Source: a virus. Taken from it: a stretch of 25,403 nucleotides of DNA. The position numbers and the translations under genes are program-made. The stretch's first letter is position 1; each line of letters begins with the position of its first letter. Under the pieces are notes generated by a model. It worked only from the letters and a program-made list of their open reading frames with translations, was not told the origin of the DNA and did no database searches. Positions 17,752 to 25,403 of this stretch are shown piece by piece. The stretch covers positions 1-25,403 of IMG/VR virus record IMGVR_UViG_3300035703_001118, one strand, 5' to 3'.

Positions 17752-19467
17752 TTAGGCATATGTTGCCCCTGCCGTATACCACTGTGTAGTTGTAGGTGCA
17801 AGATAAATTAATGTTGCACCAGGACCATGTGTAATTGCTGCATTTGTTGATAAACTGTTAATTGCTGCGCCAGATGCAGGATAAACTAACAAACTATTTG
17901 CTGATGTGTTAGTAATACTAATCATCATACCTGCATTTGCAGTTGGTAATACAACTCCTTCTCCTGATGATACAGTTGAAACAACATTCATATCTTTAGT
18001 AAGTGCTGTTGCTGTACCTTGCGTTGATCCTGCTGCACTTATACCAGTCGCTACACTTCTGATATAATTACCAGCAAGTGTTAATGAGTCTGTTGTTTTA
18101 TTGTATGTTAAACCACTGTCGGCACCAAATGCACCGCCATCATTAAATTGTATTTGCGTGTCGCTACCGGCTGCTGTACCTGCGCTACCTGTTGCTCCAG
18201 TTAAACCAGTGGCACCAATTGGACCTGTTGCCCCTTCTGGACCAGTAGAACCAGTAGCACCTAATCCAGTAGCACCTGTTAGACCTGTTGCTCCAGTAGC
18301 ACCAGTTGGACCACCACTTGGGCCAGTAGGACCTGCAGGTCCTGTTGCACCAGTTGCACCGTTTACACCTGCAGGTCCTGTTGCACCTGTTGGGCCTGCA
18401 ATACCACTAGCACCTGTATCTAACCAAAGATAACCGCTTGCACCCGGAGCAGGAGGTGCTGTTGATCCGTATACAATACCTGCTAAACCTGTAGCACCTG
18501 TACTTCCTAATGGACCAGTAGCACCAGGTCCGCCAGTAGCACCAGTACTACCTGATGGACCAGTTGGACCGGTTGCGCCTTCGGGGCCAGTAGCACCTAG
18601 AGGTCCAATTGGACCTGTTGCACCCGTAGCTCCGCCTGGGTCGCCTTGTGGACCTGTAGCACCAGTTATACCAGTAGCACCTTGTTCGCCACCTGATGAT
18701 ACGGCTACGTACCCGGTTACTGCTGAATTGAATGTTAATGTAAGTGCATTAGCATTAGTAAAATTTATTGCAGGGTAATCATAACGTCCAACAAAACTAT
18801 TACCTGTTGCATCAATTGGTTCAACATTAACATATTGATTGTTTAAATTGTGTACTACCAGCCATACTGTATTTGCTGAACTTTGAGTATGTACATAGGT
18901 TGTACCAGTAGCACCAGTAGCACCGATTGGACCTTCAATGCCGGTAGCACCAGTAGCACCGATTGGACCAATTGGACCTGTTGCACCACTGTCTTTAGGA
19001 ACCCAAGTTAGATTACCTGCACCATCGGTTGTTGTAAGAACGTATGTTGCAACACCGCCACCTATCTTTACATTAGATACATCGCCTAGATTTGCTTGTG
19101 TAGTTACATCAATATAAGGTACTGTTAAACTATTTGCAATAATAGTATCGTCTAATAAATCGATACCTAAAACTTGAATACCGCTACTATAGTTTGCTAA
19201 TGTACCTGTACTACTTCCTATACCTACACCAACAGTGTTTGATTGTACTTGTACACGATATACGTTGGCATTTACAACTACGTTACCCGTAGGATTATTG
19301 ACTGTAATACCTTGGCCAGGAGTTAAATTAACGCTAGAAACACCTGTATTGCCTAATTGTGAAAATAATTCTGTAAAGTTTAATTGTACTTTTTGGAAGG
19401 CTGTTCTGATCGCATCTGCATTAGGATCGTCCGGGAAACTACCAAAATCAATATTGCGTTGTGCCAT
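17752..19467 (-). CDS. Collagen-like tail-fibre protein, 571 aa
   Basis: The N-terminus ([20 protein letters not shown], then [16 protein letters not shown]) has the 'R.AF.K...NF.ELF' helix often found at the start of phage fibre proteins. Residues about 45-160 are beta-rich and end [16 protein letters not shown]. Collagen-like blocks lie at about 160-188, 263-330 and 352-430. One HTQS beta module sits at about 189-262. The C-terminus from about 434 ([14 protein letters not shown] to [10 protein letters not shown]) is a close relative of that of the 976-aa protein. It is the first gene of the fibre block, after a terminator and a late-type box. Probably a side-fibre subunit; whether it and the 976-aa protein co-assemble or are alternatives is open. 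Confidence 0.88.
   Translation of the reverse strand: MAQRNIDFGSFPDDPNADAIRTAFQKVQLNFTELFSQLGNTGVSSVNLTPGQGITVNNPTGNVVVNANVYRVQVQSNTVGVGIGSSTGTLANYSSGIQVLGIDLLDDTIIANSLTVPYIDVTTQANLGDVSNVKIGGGVATYVLTTTDGAGNLTWVPKDSGATGPIGPIGATGATGIEGPIGATGATGTTYVHTQSSANTVWLVVHNLNNQYVNVEPIDATGNSFVGRYDYPAINFTNANALTLTFNSAVTGYVAVSSGGEQGATGITGATGPQGDPGGATGATGPIGPLGATGPEGATGPTGPSGSTGATGGPGATGPLGSTGATGLAGIVYGSTAPPAPGASGYLWLDTGASGIAGPTGATGPAGVNGATGATGPAGPTGPSGGPTGATGATGLTGATGLGATGSTGPEGATGPIGATGLTGATGSAGTAAGSDTQIQFNDGGAFGADSGLTYNKTTDSLTLAGNYIRSVATGISAAGSTQGTATALTKDMNVVSTVSSGEGVVLPTANAGMMISITNTSANSLLVYPASGAAINSLSTNAAITHGPGATLIYLAPTTTQWYTAGATYA
18680..18905 (-). repeat. HTQS beta-module in 571-aa protein
   Basis: Encodes [13 protein letters not shown] to SSGGEQ, the fifth copy of the module in the fibre block. 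It is flanked by Gly-Ala-Thr collagen repeats like the others. Confidence 0.8.
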
Positions 19468-19487
19468 GTCTAATATCCGTTATAATG

Positions 19488-19495
19488 TATTTATC
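19488..19495 (-). promoter_or_regulatory. Late-type box opening the fibre block
   Basis: Minus strand GATAAATA (19495-19488), 20 bases before ATG at 19467. It lies just after a rho-independent terminator, exactly where a new transcript should begin. The 22421-22428 box has the same octamer and the same 20-base spacing. Confidence 0.65.
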
Positions 19496-19519
19496 GTTTT
19501 CGGACGAACGGGTGCCCAA

Positions 19520-19549
19520 ATAAAAAATTGCCCGGACTAGCCGGGCAAT
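19520..19549 (-). terminator. Rho-independent terminator after the 726-aa gene
   Basis: On the minus strand a 9-bp GC-rich stem (ATTGCCCGG paired with CCGGGCAAT, 19527-19535 and 19541-19549) with a 5-base loop is followed by TTTTTTATTT. It ends the transcript of the head-protein genes about 22 bases after the 726-aa gene. Confidence 0.9.
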
Positions 19550-19571
19550 GTGTCGGGTAAGTTGTTAATAC

Positions 19572-21752
19572 TTACTTCATTAAACCTGCTAGTTTTTTCC
19601 AAGCAGTTACATCTTCATCGCCCATTCTTGCTTCTTGACCTGCAATAACAGGGATAGTTGTTTGACCAGTTGACTTAGGCTTGTTTAGACCGCCTGAAAT
19701 AATCTTAGTCATAAAATCAATATCACGCTCAAATGCTTGATCTGTGCCATCTTTACCTGCATCATTTGCCCATTCGTCAAGTTTTTCTTGTTCGTCTGAA
19801 ACATCTTCAGCACCGCCTTCTCCTGCATCACCTGATGTTGTCTTATCTGATTCTTCTGATGCTTCGCCGCCGTCACCGCCTTCACTTACTGCGCCGCCTT
19901 TTGATGCGCCGCTTAGTGCTAATGCGCTATCAATTTTGCCAGCGTCAGCTTGACTTTGTTCGTAACCTTCGCCGTCATCTTCAGCAACTTGATAAGTTAG
20001 TTGATCTTCAGTTTCTACTTCATCAACCATTTCTTTACCTTCGTGACAGCCACATTCGCCTTCTGGCAACTTGTGAACACCACACATCTTCATTTCTGGG
20101 GCATCACCATGATCATGACCTTCTTCGTCTTTATAATCTTCGCCACCTGATACTTTTGCTACTAATGCTTTCATATCATCGTGACCGGCAAATTTAGGTG
20201 CGCCGTAATCGCTTACTGCTGCTATTGGCTCAACTGAACCAACAACTTCTTTTTCACCACCTAGACCACCTAGACCTACTTGTTTGATGAAGTCTAATAG
20301 TTTAGCAGCATCATCGTCAGTAGCAGTTACGCTTACTGAATCGCTACCATGACCGCCCATGCCGTCATTTAAACCTTGGCTCATGTTGACACTTAGACCT
20401 TCGTTCAGTAGTTCATCTAATTGTTTGTTTAATGATTCAAATGCAAATTCATCGATTTTTGCATTATAGTCTGAACGATCAGTAAATGTCTTACCACCTA
20501 CTGTGAACTTCTCACCCTTGTCTGCTTTAGCAAGAGCGGCTGTGAAAGCATTGCCTTCATCCATATCTGCTTCCATTGCAGGCATTGCTTGTGAAGCCAT
20601 ACCAGGAACTGTTGCTGGTACTGGATTTTCGCTAACAACAAGACCGCGATTTGGCATTAGACCATAGCATTCATCAAGACCTTCTTTATAACCGTCATGA
20701 TAACGCTTGTGTTCATCACTGCCTTCATTGTAACGGCAAGCATAACTATGCTTACTTAAACCATGACTCTTGCCTTCGTGATAGGCTGCTTCTAGTGTAT
20801 TCATTGCTTCGTCTACCTTCTTTTTCTTTTTGTCGGCTGCTGCCTTCTTCATTGATTCTTTCTTATTACCATCTTTGTCTAGGTCTAAGAAATCAGGTTT
20901 TGCCTCTAATACTTTGTCATTGCGACCTGCGCCAAGACCTGCACCATAGTCAGGACCTGAACTTGGTAGTTCAGCTTCATCAGTTTTCTTTTTGATTGAC
21001 TTAGCAATGTCATGAGCCTTTACAATAGTTGACTTCTTCAATGGTGGTTTATCACCAGATGATTTCATTGCTTGTGCCATGCCAATAGCATATGGATTTT
21101 TTGCCTTCTCTGCTAATTCTTCTTCTTTCATAGCAGCGCCTTCGCCTTTTTTCCAACCGCCTTTAGCGCGTAATGCAAAATTGATTTGGCGCATTTTCTT
21201 AGCAGCAGGACTGTCTTTATCATGTGGGCTAGATTTTTTCAATTTTGCTAACATTGATTTTAGTTCTGCTACACTTTTATCTTTGTATTGACCTGTTGGA
21301 TCAACCTTAGCATCACCTGCCCATTTTTCATCAAGTTCTTCTTCTTTGATTTCATGACCTGCTAATGACATTTCACCCTTGCCAATTGACTGTTTGATTT
21401 GTGCTGCCAATTGTGGATTCGAAACTGTACCTAGTGTCTTAGTTCCTTGCTTAATTACTTGTGTGTTTTGTTTAGCAGGTTGAATAGTAATTTGTTCTGC
21501 TTCTGCAATCATGTTTTTGTCAATGATTTCAAACCAATCTTTTAATGACTTCTTATCTTTCTTGTCATCATATTCGATATCTTTGGCAACTTTCTCGCCT
21601 GCCTTTTCAGCCTTCTCGTCATCTTTGCCCTTATGACCTTCATCGTATTCGATATCCTTGGCAACTTTCTTGCCAGCTTTTTCGGCTTTGTCGTCTTTCT
21701 CAGCAGTTGATTCTGCTTCTGACATCATTTCTAAAAATTTCTTGAAATCCAT
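19572..21752 (-). CDS. Large acidic protein, probable internal head/core protein
   Basis: 726 aa, highly charged, mostly low complexity. It begins MDFKKFLEMMSEAE, like a T4 capsid-targeting sequence. A near-exact tandem repeat 'KAEKAG.KVAKDIEYD' covers about 19-62. SLKDWFEIIDKNMIAEAEQ (69-87) contains IAE followed by A, matching the (I/L)-X-E prohead-protease site. Later: an EF-hand-like DLDKDGNKKE (290-299), a His/Cys-containing 'YHEGKSHGLSKHSYACRYNEGSDEHKRYHDGYKEG' region (about 324-358, the longest ordered-looking part), and a Cys/His cluster MCGVHKLPEGECGCHEG (556-572). The C-terminus is acidic/Gly-rich, then ends in a short hydrophobic segment. Ribosome binding site AGAGGA lies about 9 bases upstream. 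Internal head protein is inferred from the N-terminus and from its neighbours. Confidence 0.75.
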   Translation of the reverse strand: MDFKKFLEMMSEAESTAEKDDKAEKAGKKVAKDIEYDEGHKGKDDEKAEKAGEKVAKDIEYDDKKDKKSLKDWFEIIDKNMIAEAEQITIQPAKQNTQVIKQGTKTLGTVSNPQLAAQIKQSIGKGEMSLAGHEIKEEELDEKWAGDAKVDPTGQYKDKSVAELKSMLAKLKKSSPHDKDSPAAKKMRQINFALRAKGGWKKGEGAAMKEEELAEKAKNPYAIGMAQAMKSSGDKPPLKKSTIVKAHDIAKSIKKKTDEAELPSSGPDYGAGLGAGRNDKVLEAKPDFLDLDKDGNKKESMKKAAADKKKKKVDEAMNTLEAAYHEGKSHGLSKHSYACRYNEGSDEHKRYHDGYKEGLDECYGLMPNRGLVVSENPVPATVPGMASQAMPAMEADMDEGNAFTAALAKADKGEKFTVGGKTFTDRSDYNAKIDEFAFESLNKQLDELLNEGLSVNMSQGLNDGMGGHGSDSVSVTATDDDAAKLLDFIKQVGLGGLGGEKEVVGSVEPIAAVSDYGAPKFAGHDDMKALVAKVSGGEDYKDEEGHDHGDAPEMKMCGVHKLPEGECGCHEGKEMVDEVETEDQLTYQVAEDDGEGYEQSQADAGKIDSALALSGASKGGAVSEGGDGGEASEESDKTTSGDAGEGGAEDVSDEQEKLDEWANDAGKDGTDQAFERDIDFMTKIISGGLNKPKSTGQTTIPVIAGQEARMGDEDVTAWKKLAGLMK
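21567..21698 (-). repeat. Tandem coding repeat in the 726-aa gene
   Basis: Two units of about 57-60 bases with a short spacer, encoding KDDKAEKAGKKVAKDIEYD and KDDEKAEKAGEKVAKDIEYD (residues 19-37 and 43-62). High DNA identity suggests a recent duplication. Confidence 0.85.
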
Positions 21753-21767
21753 TGATATATTCCTCTA

Positions 21768-22400
21768 TTATGCGCTAGCGCCTGTTTTAGGCTTTGCTGG
21801 GCGCTTGATATTAGTCATGGGACTTTTATCTCCCATCTTTTTATCGTCTAAGTATGGCTTGAATGGATCAAATGCATCTGGAGTGCGTTTTGCATCGTAA
21901 GGTATATCTTTACCTTTGAATCCATCTTTACTTTGATCTTTAATGCTATCTAGATATGAATTGCCATAATCCTTGCTTGCTTTTTTAGCAGCATCACCGC
22001 CATCTTCTAATTCAGCGTGAGTTAATACTGGACTATGTTCCATTTGGTTAGCATATTGTTCTTGTTCTGTATTGATACCGTCATCGTATGCTGAATTTAC
22101 TAGTCTTACCATGTTAACGTTATAGCCCAATAATTGAGCCATTTGTTGTACCATTGGTTCAGTACATGGATAACGGAACTTGCATTTTAATATAGTTACA
22201 GGTTCGTTGTGTATGCCAGGAAATCCATATGGATCTTTCTGTATAGGTAATGATTTAGGAACTATTTTCTCAGCAGGGCTGAACTTGTTTAGATTGTATA
22301 TAAACATATCTATAAAGTTCTTGTCTATTTCGCCTGCAATTTTAATAGTTACATCATATAGATGAACGCTTTCAGCAATGTAATGTTTAAAACTTTTCAT
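21768..22400 (-). CDS. Probable internal virion protein with capsid-targeting N-terminus
   Basis: 210 aa. The first ten residues MKSFKHYIAE, followed by S, closely match the T4 internal-protein capsid-targeting sequence MKTYQEFIAE-A, which is cut by prohead protease gp21 after IAE. A globular part follows (YDVTIKIAGEIDKNFIDMFIYNLNKF and VTILKCKFRYPCTEPMVQQMAQLLGYNV, a ferredoxin-like alternation of strands and helices). The last 80 residues are charged and Pro/Lys-rich (KDIPYDAKRTPDAFDPFKPYLDD), likely disordered. It is followed 15 bases later by the 726-aa gene with a similar N-terminus. Packaging into the prohead is inferred; the biochemical role is unknown. Confidence 0.75.
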   Translation of the reverse strand: MKSFKHYIAESVHLYDVTIKIAGEIDKNFIDMFIYNLNKFSPAEKIVPKSLPIQKDPYGFPGIHNEPVTILKCKFRYPCTEPMVQQMAQLLGYNVNMVRLVNSAYDDGINTEQEQYANQMEHSPVLTHAELEDGGDAAKKASKDYGNSYLDSIKDQSKDGFKGKDIPYDAKRTPDAFDPFKPYLDDKKMGDKSPMTNIKRPAKPKTGASA

Positions 22401-22420
22401 ATCTAACTTCCCGTATCTAA

Positions 22421-22428
22421 TATTTATC
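22421..22428 (-). promoter_or_regulatory. Late-type box before the 210-aa gene
   Basis: Minus strand GATAAATA (22428-22421), 20 bases before ATG at 22400, leaving room for a GGGAAG ribosome binding site. Same octamer and spacing as the box before the 571-aa fibre gene. Confidence 0.6.
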
Positions 22429-22432
22429 TTTC

Positions 22433-22909
22433 TTAATTGTTTTTGTTCGTCAATACCTTAAGCAGTTCATTACGATCTAACACCTTGCCTTCGCCGAGTG
22501 GTGTAGCTTCTATCTGCTTTTCTTTAGTAGCTTCTTTTTGATCAAGTGCGGCTTTTTTAAGCTGTAGTTCGATCATTTTTAGCTTTTTATTGACTTTTGC
22601 TGTTTTAGCAGTTATAGCATGTCCAAGCATAGTACCTGCGACATTGAATATTTCGCTACTATAACGACTATCAACTTGCATACCCAAATCCATTAAATCT
22701 TTATAACTTGACTGTGCTAGACCCGCTAATTCATCCATTTCTACGTCAGCTATTTCTAACCCACGTACTTGAGGTAAAGCATTTTCTATCTTTTCTAAAT
22801 TGTCTAGTGCTTCTTTTGTGACTTCTTGCGTTTGTTCAGGAAGTGGTTCTGTCAATTCATTATTATCAGAGCTAGAAAGTTCGAATAGTTCTTCCAATTT
22901 TTTCGTCAT
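22433..22909 (-). CDS. 16: Terminase small subunit, gp16-like
   Basis: DNA-packaging initiator that recognises phage DNA and stimulates the large terminase. 158 aa, close to T4 gp16 (164 aa). The N-terminus is acidic; the core is helical: ALPQVRGLEIADVEMDELAGLAQSSYKDLMDLG, then SSEIFNVAGTMLGHAITAKTAKVNKKLKMIELQLKKA, a central coiled-coil pattern fitting ring-forming small terminases. The 'EVF/IFNVA..LG..I......' stretch matches the conserved gp16 core I know from T4-like cyanophages. The C-terminus LDRNELLKVLTNK is typical of that group. It follows gp4 by 7 bases. The large subunit (gp17) is not in the window. A late-type box ends 4 bases before ATG. Confidence 0.8.
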   Translation of the reverse strand: MTKKLEELFELSSSDNNELTEPLPEQTQEVTKEALDNLEKIENALPQVRGLEIADVEMDELAGLAQSSYKDLMDLGMQVDSRYSSEIFNVAGTMLGHAITAKTAKVNKKLKMIELQLKKAALDQKEATKEKQIEATPLGEGKVLDRNELLKVLTNKNN

Positions 22910-22913
22910 ACGG

Positions 22914-22921
22914 TATTTATT
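22914..22921 (-). promoter_or_regulatory. Late-type box before gene 16
   Basis: Minus strand AATAAATA (22921-22914), then CCGT, then ATG (22909). The TAA stop of gene 4 (22919-22917) is part of the box. If active, the transcript would begin at or beside the start codon; no ribosome binding site is present. Confidence 0.5.
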
Positions 22922-23357
22922 TGGATGAACGACCTTTATAGAAAATGTCGTCCTCGGTGATAACTCTGAAAGTTAATCCTGCTTTCTTACAGTAAGCCAT
23001 AGCAGCTTGCCATTTTGCATGATTGACTGCCACTGCTGCTTTATCTTTAATAGATGTAACTTTGTTTTCAATTAAACTTTGCTTTTTAGGTTTAATTTCG
23101 ATTATCTCTGCTCTTTGTTTTTTAAACTTATCTTCGTATAACACAAAAAAGTCAGGAACATATATGGTTTGTTTGCCTGTTAATGGATTTCTGTAGGGTA
23201 TGCTAATTGCTTCGCTAGCCCAACTTATGATGTTTTCATTATTATCACAGAACATCATAAAGGTTAACTCCCAACCTGAACGATATCTAGGCTTGTGGTT
23301 GCCTACATATTTCTGTGGGTTTTTGGGAGTAAAGATACCCTGAGCATAGTTAGCCAT
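22917..23357 (-). CDS. 4: Head-completion protein, gp4 (gp50)-like
   Basis: In T4, gp4/gp50 acts after packaging to complete the head before tail joining. 146 aa, close to T4 gp4 (150 aa). Diagnostic stretches: a start with GIFTPKNPQKYVGN, then YRSGWELTFMMFCDNNENIISWASE (about 25-49), IPYRNPLTGKQTIYVPDFFVLYED, and the IEIKPKKQ motif (about 86-93), then AKWQAAMAYCKKAGLTFRVITEDD. The arrangement E (in WE), PDF and EIKPK fits the PD-(D/E)xK nuclease fold proposed for this family. It starts 1 base after the stop of the 122-aa gene. Placement next to gp16 supports a head-maturation operon. Confidence 0.92.
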   Translation of the reverse strand: MANYAQGIFTPKNPQKYVGNHKPRYRSGWELTFMMFCDNNENIISWASEAISIPYRNPLTGKQTIYVPDFFVLYEDKFKKQRAEIIEIKPKKQSLIENKVTSIKDKAAVAVNHAKWQAAMAYCKKAGLTFRVITEDDIFYKGRSSK

Positions 23358-23358
23358 G

Positions 23359-23727
23359 TCATTGTACTACGTTTCTTGCTACAGGTTCATTGGGCATTGG
23401 TATAGTTGCAACACCATACAATGCTGTTTTTGATCTTACACTGTTTAGATAATAACACATTATACTGTTTAACTGTAATTTATCTTGTGCTTTACCCTGA
23501 ATGATCTGTAATAAATCAATTGCAGGGACGCCTGATAATTGTGTTACACGAAATAATGATGAAGCTAAGTTGCCTGCAATTTTATCAGTTTCACAAATAG
23601 TTTTAAAATATCCATAAACTACATCCCATTCATTTGAAGGAATGTTGAGTTCTGCATTATAAAATGCATCAAATATTCTAACAGTTTGATCTAGTGTTTC
23701 TTTTCTATTATCGATTATAGTTGGCAT
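23359..23727 (-). CDS. Conserved T4-like virion-associated protein, 122 aa
   Basis: 122 aa, mostly helical: DQTVRIFDAFYNAELNIPSNEWDVVYGYFKTIC, then SSLFRVTQLSGVPAIDLLQIIQGKAQDKLQLNSIMCYYLNSVRSKTALYGV, ending PNEPVARNVVQ. The 'YYLN..RSKT..LGV....P....ARNV' ending is one I associate with a small structural protein conserved near gp4 in T4-like cyanophages; its exact role is not known to me. It lies between a tail-tube-fold gene and gp4, matching that neighbourhood. A TATAAATA box ends 5 bases before ATG, with no ribosome binding site. Confidence 0.75.
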   Translation of the reverse strand: MPTIIDNRKETLDQTVRIFDAFYNAELNIPSNEWDVVYGYFKTICETDKIAGNLASSLFRVTQLSGVPAIDLLQIIQGKAQDKLQLNSIMCYYLNSVRSKTALYGVATIPMPNEPVARNVVQ

Positions 23728-23732
23728 AGAAC

Positions 23733-23740
23733 TATTTATA
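23733..23740 (-). promoter_or_regulatory. Exact T4-type late promoter TATAAATA
   Basis: Minus strand TATAAATA (23740-23733), then GTTCT, then ATG (23727). This is the exact T4 late consensus. With the usual late-promoter spacing, the first transcribed base is the A of ATG. The TAA stop of the upstream gene (23738-23736) lies inside the box. Confidence 0.65.
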
Positions 23741-25001
23741 TTGGTCCTCTAGTAGTGACAGGACCTACTTGATTTTTATTTGGACCAGCTATTCCTGAGG
23801 GTACTTGAACACCAGCGGTTGTAACTGCACCACCTACATCATCTACAGGTTGCAATTCAGTATATGCTGTAGTTGGATTACCTGCACCATTGTAATAGCC
23901 AGGTGTTTGACCGCCGTATACAGGAAAATTAAATCTTGTGTTTCTGGTTGGGTTAGGATTTTGACGGCTATTAGTAATAATATCATATTCAATTTCGCGT
24001 CTTAACAAATCTTTCAGATTTACATCTTTAAATGTATTGTATAGTAATCCACCGCGTATTAATGATCCGATTGGATCATTACCCATGTTACCTAACACGC
24101 CACCTAAACCATCTAATAATCCACCTCTACCTAGTACAGAACTATTAGTACCTGGTTTCAATAATGGACTCAATTGTCTATCATACCATTCTCTAGTTGC
24201 AAAACCTGTAGCGATTTCATCAGGACTTGTACCATCAATATAACCTTTATTATAAAGTACTGTTTCATACTTAATGGTCATAGTATTTTTCATTGTAGTA
24301 TTTGATTCATCATAACTGTAAGTATCGTGTGCGAACTCAGTAATAATTGGATTAATCAAAGTATACGCAATGAAATTATGTTGTTCAAAACCAAAAATAG
24401 TAATGTTATTAAAGAAAGGTAATTTTTGTGGATCAGGTACATTAGGAACGCCTGTCTCACCTATATAACCCCAATCATTCGATCCGGCTGGTAAATTACC
24501 ATCGTATATATTTCTATATTCTTGTTCAGCGTTGTTATCGCCACGACCGAAACCACCTGCACGTAAGTTACCTACTGCACCACGACCAGCGTTGTATAGT
24601 GGGCTACCTACCTTTAATGCATCAGCATAGTAGTAAGTATAATATGCATACCATAATTCATTGATTGAGTTAGCATTATCATCATGAAAAGTAATGCTAA
24701 TAGGATCGTAGTTGATTGCTGTTTGAACTAAACGTTTACGATTATATTGATTATATTCTTTGACATCAAACTTATAACTAGGAAGTTTGATTTCTTTTAC
24801 TAAAAGTGAATATTCTGGAATATAGTTTATTCCTGTTTCTTGATTGATATCAAAATAAACGTGGAATAAAAACTTATATTTAGGAGCGTTTTGATACCCG
24901 TTGGTTTGGAAGGTTTTAGCGGCGTGTGCGTAATCTCGTAAATAGTCGTTACCGAATATTGATCCTACGAAATTCTTCCACTCGTCGCTAAACCATCCCA
25001 T
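23736..25001 (-). CDS. Tail-tube-fold protein (gp19/gp54-like)
   Basis: 421 aa. The N-terminal 130 residues carry the tube-fold pattern: YKFLFHVYFDINQ, then YSLLVKEIKLPSYKFDVKEYNQYNRKRLVQTAINYDPISITFHDD (about 65-109) and a helix INELWYAYYTYYYADAL. The 'V....LP......E..N.YNRK' with 'I.Y.PI.ITF.DD' matches the gp19/gp54/gp48 family of tube and tube-initiator proteins. The pair of strands after 200 (ITIFGFEQHNFIAYTLINPIITEFAHDTYSYDESNTTMKNTMTIKYETVLYN) completes the fold. The last 140 residues are Gly/Asn/Pro-rich, an extension not seen in gp19 (about 163 aa); this favours a baseplate/tube-initiator or tube-associated role. It follows another tube-like gene by 13 bases. Confidence 0.8.
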   Translation of the reverse strand: MGWFSDEWKNFVGSIFGNDYLRDYAHAAKTFQTNGYQNAPKYKFLFHVYFDINQETGINYIPEYSLLVKEIKLPSYKFDVKEYNQYNRKRLVQTAINYDPISITFHDDNANSINELWYAYYTYYYADALKVGSPLYNAGRGAVGNLRAGGFGRGDNNAEQEYRNIYDGNLPAGSNDWGYIGETGVPNVPDPQKLPFFNNITIFGFEQHNFIAYTLINPIITEFAHDTYSYDESNTTMKNTMTIKYETVLYNKGYIDGTSPDEIATGFATREWYDRQLSPLLKPGTNSSVLGRGGLLDGLGGVLGNMGNDPIGSLIRGGLLYNTFKDVNLKDLLRREIEYDIITNSRQNPNPTRNTRFNFPVYGGQTPGYYNGAGNPTTAYTELQPVDDVGGAVTTAGVQVPSGIAGPNKNQVGPVTTRGPI

Positions 25002-25014
25002 TTGATTATTCTAA

Positions 25015-25403
25015 TTAACCAAATCTCTGAACAGTCTGACCAGTACCTGAAGTTAGACCTGTAGTTGTTGCTCTACCTACTGATGCACCTACGCCACTAT
25101 CAAGTGGTGAGTTCAATGCATTGTCATAACGTATTTGCAACTGTATTGTTACAGCCTGACTTTCAGCATAGTTCAAGTTGTTATAGTTTACTACCTTCAA
25201 GAAGCAACCATAGCATTCCCAAACTTCAAGAGCTTGTGGAGCATAGTTACCATTGCCACCATCAAGAATTGTGATATTAGTTTGGAACTTATAGTCTGAA
25301 CCTGCTGCTGCTGATGCCTGCTCCATAAAGTCAAGTTGTTTCTGCAATTGTTGACCGCATGCTTTTGCAACAGTACCTGAAGCATCATCACGAATATTGA
25401 TTG
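25015..25403 (-). CDS. Tail-tube-like protein, N-terminus beyond window
   Basis: C-terminal 128 residues of a protein entering from the right. The visible part begins INIRDDASGTVAKACGQQ, then QLDFMEQASAAAGSDYKFQTNITILDG, then ALEVWECYGCFLKVVNYNNLNYAESQAVTIQLQIRYDNAL, a strong match to the gp19/tail-tube C-terminal pattern in T4-like phages ('W.L.GC.L..VNY..L.Y..SE...I...IRYDNA'). A Gly/Thr-rich tail (VGRATTTGLTSGTGQ) follows. The frame is open to the window edge, so the TTG at 25347 is not the start. It and the 421-aa gene are tandem tube-fold genes. Confidence 0.82.
   Translation of the reverse strand, partial: INIRDDASGTVAKACGQQLQKQLDFMEQASAAAGSDYKFQTNITILDGGNGNYAPQALEVWECYGCFLKVVNYNNLNYAESQAVTIQLQIRYDNALNSPLDSGVGASVGRATTTGLTSGTGQTVQRFG

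Noticed and set aside
19733-20197. Plus-strand frame of 154 codons rich in Leu/His/Arg
   Set aside because: Antisense to the acidic 726-aa gene; composition is what the reverse strand of Asp/Glu/Lys codons gives, and no start signals are present.

Overview
The window looks like a 25.4-kb piece of an AT-rich, T4-like tailed phage (myovirus type), probably environmental (marine or freshwater). The call rests on a run of T4-family genes: a gp44-type clamp loader, a GroES/gp31-type co-chaperonin, PhoH, a gp16-type small terminase, a gp4-type head-completion protein, tail-tube-fold proteins, and long collagen-like fibre genes. I see no photosynthesis genes, integrase, tRNA, rRNA, CRISPR array or insertion sequence. 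The host cannot be named from this sequence.

All genes except phoH lie on the minus strand, so transcription runs from high to low coordinates. From the right end: the C-terminal part of a tail-tube-like protein and a second, 421-aa tail-tube-fold protein; a small conserved protein; gp4; gp16; then two head-associated-looking proteins whose N-termini resemble T4 capsid-targeting sequences (25403-19572). A rho-independent terminator follows, then a late-type box that opens the fibre block (19467-8283). That block holds three proteins with collagen-like Gly-X-Thr repeats and shared non-collagen modules, a small beta-rich protein, a 1037-aa Ig-like repeat protein and a 359-aa fibre-like protein. 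Leftwards come two unknown small genes, a short DnaE-like gene, an unknown gene, GroES, clamp loader gp44, a beta-rich small protein and a small unknown gene. phoH then stands alone on the plus strand, facing a shared bidirectional terminator. The left end carries two paired unknown genes, a 54-aa ORF, a small membrane protein, a DnaJ/CbpA-like J-protein and a ClpA-like unfoldase cut by the window edge.

The gene set joins virion assembly (terminase, head completion, tail tube, fibres) with replication (clamp loader) and an unusually rich protein-quality-control set (ClpA, DnaJ, GroES).

The most striking non-coding signal concerns starts. Three non-structural genes (dnaJ, gene 44 and the dnaE-like gene) each have a sigma70-type promoter in identical geometry: TTGACA, 17 bases, a -10 hexamer, 6 bases, then ATG. 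The predicted transcription start is the start codon itself, so the mRNAs would be leaderless. Several other genes have TAAATA-type late boxes 4 to 20 bases before the ATG, often with the upstream stop codon inside the box.
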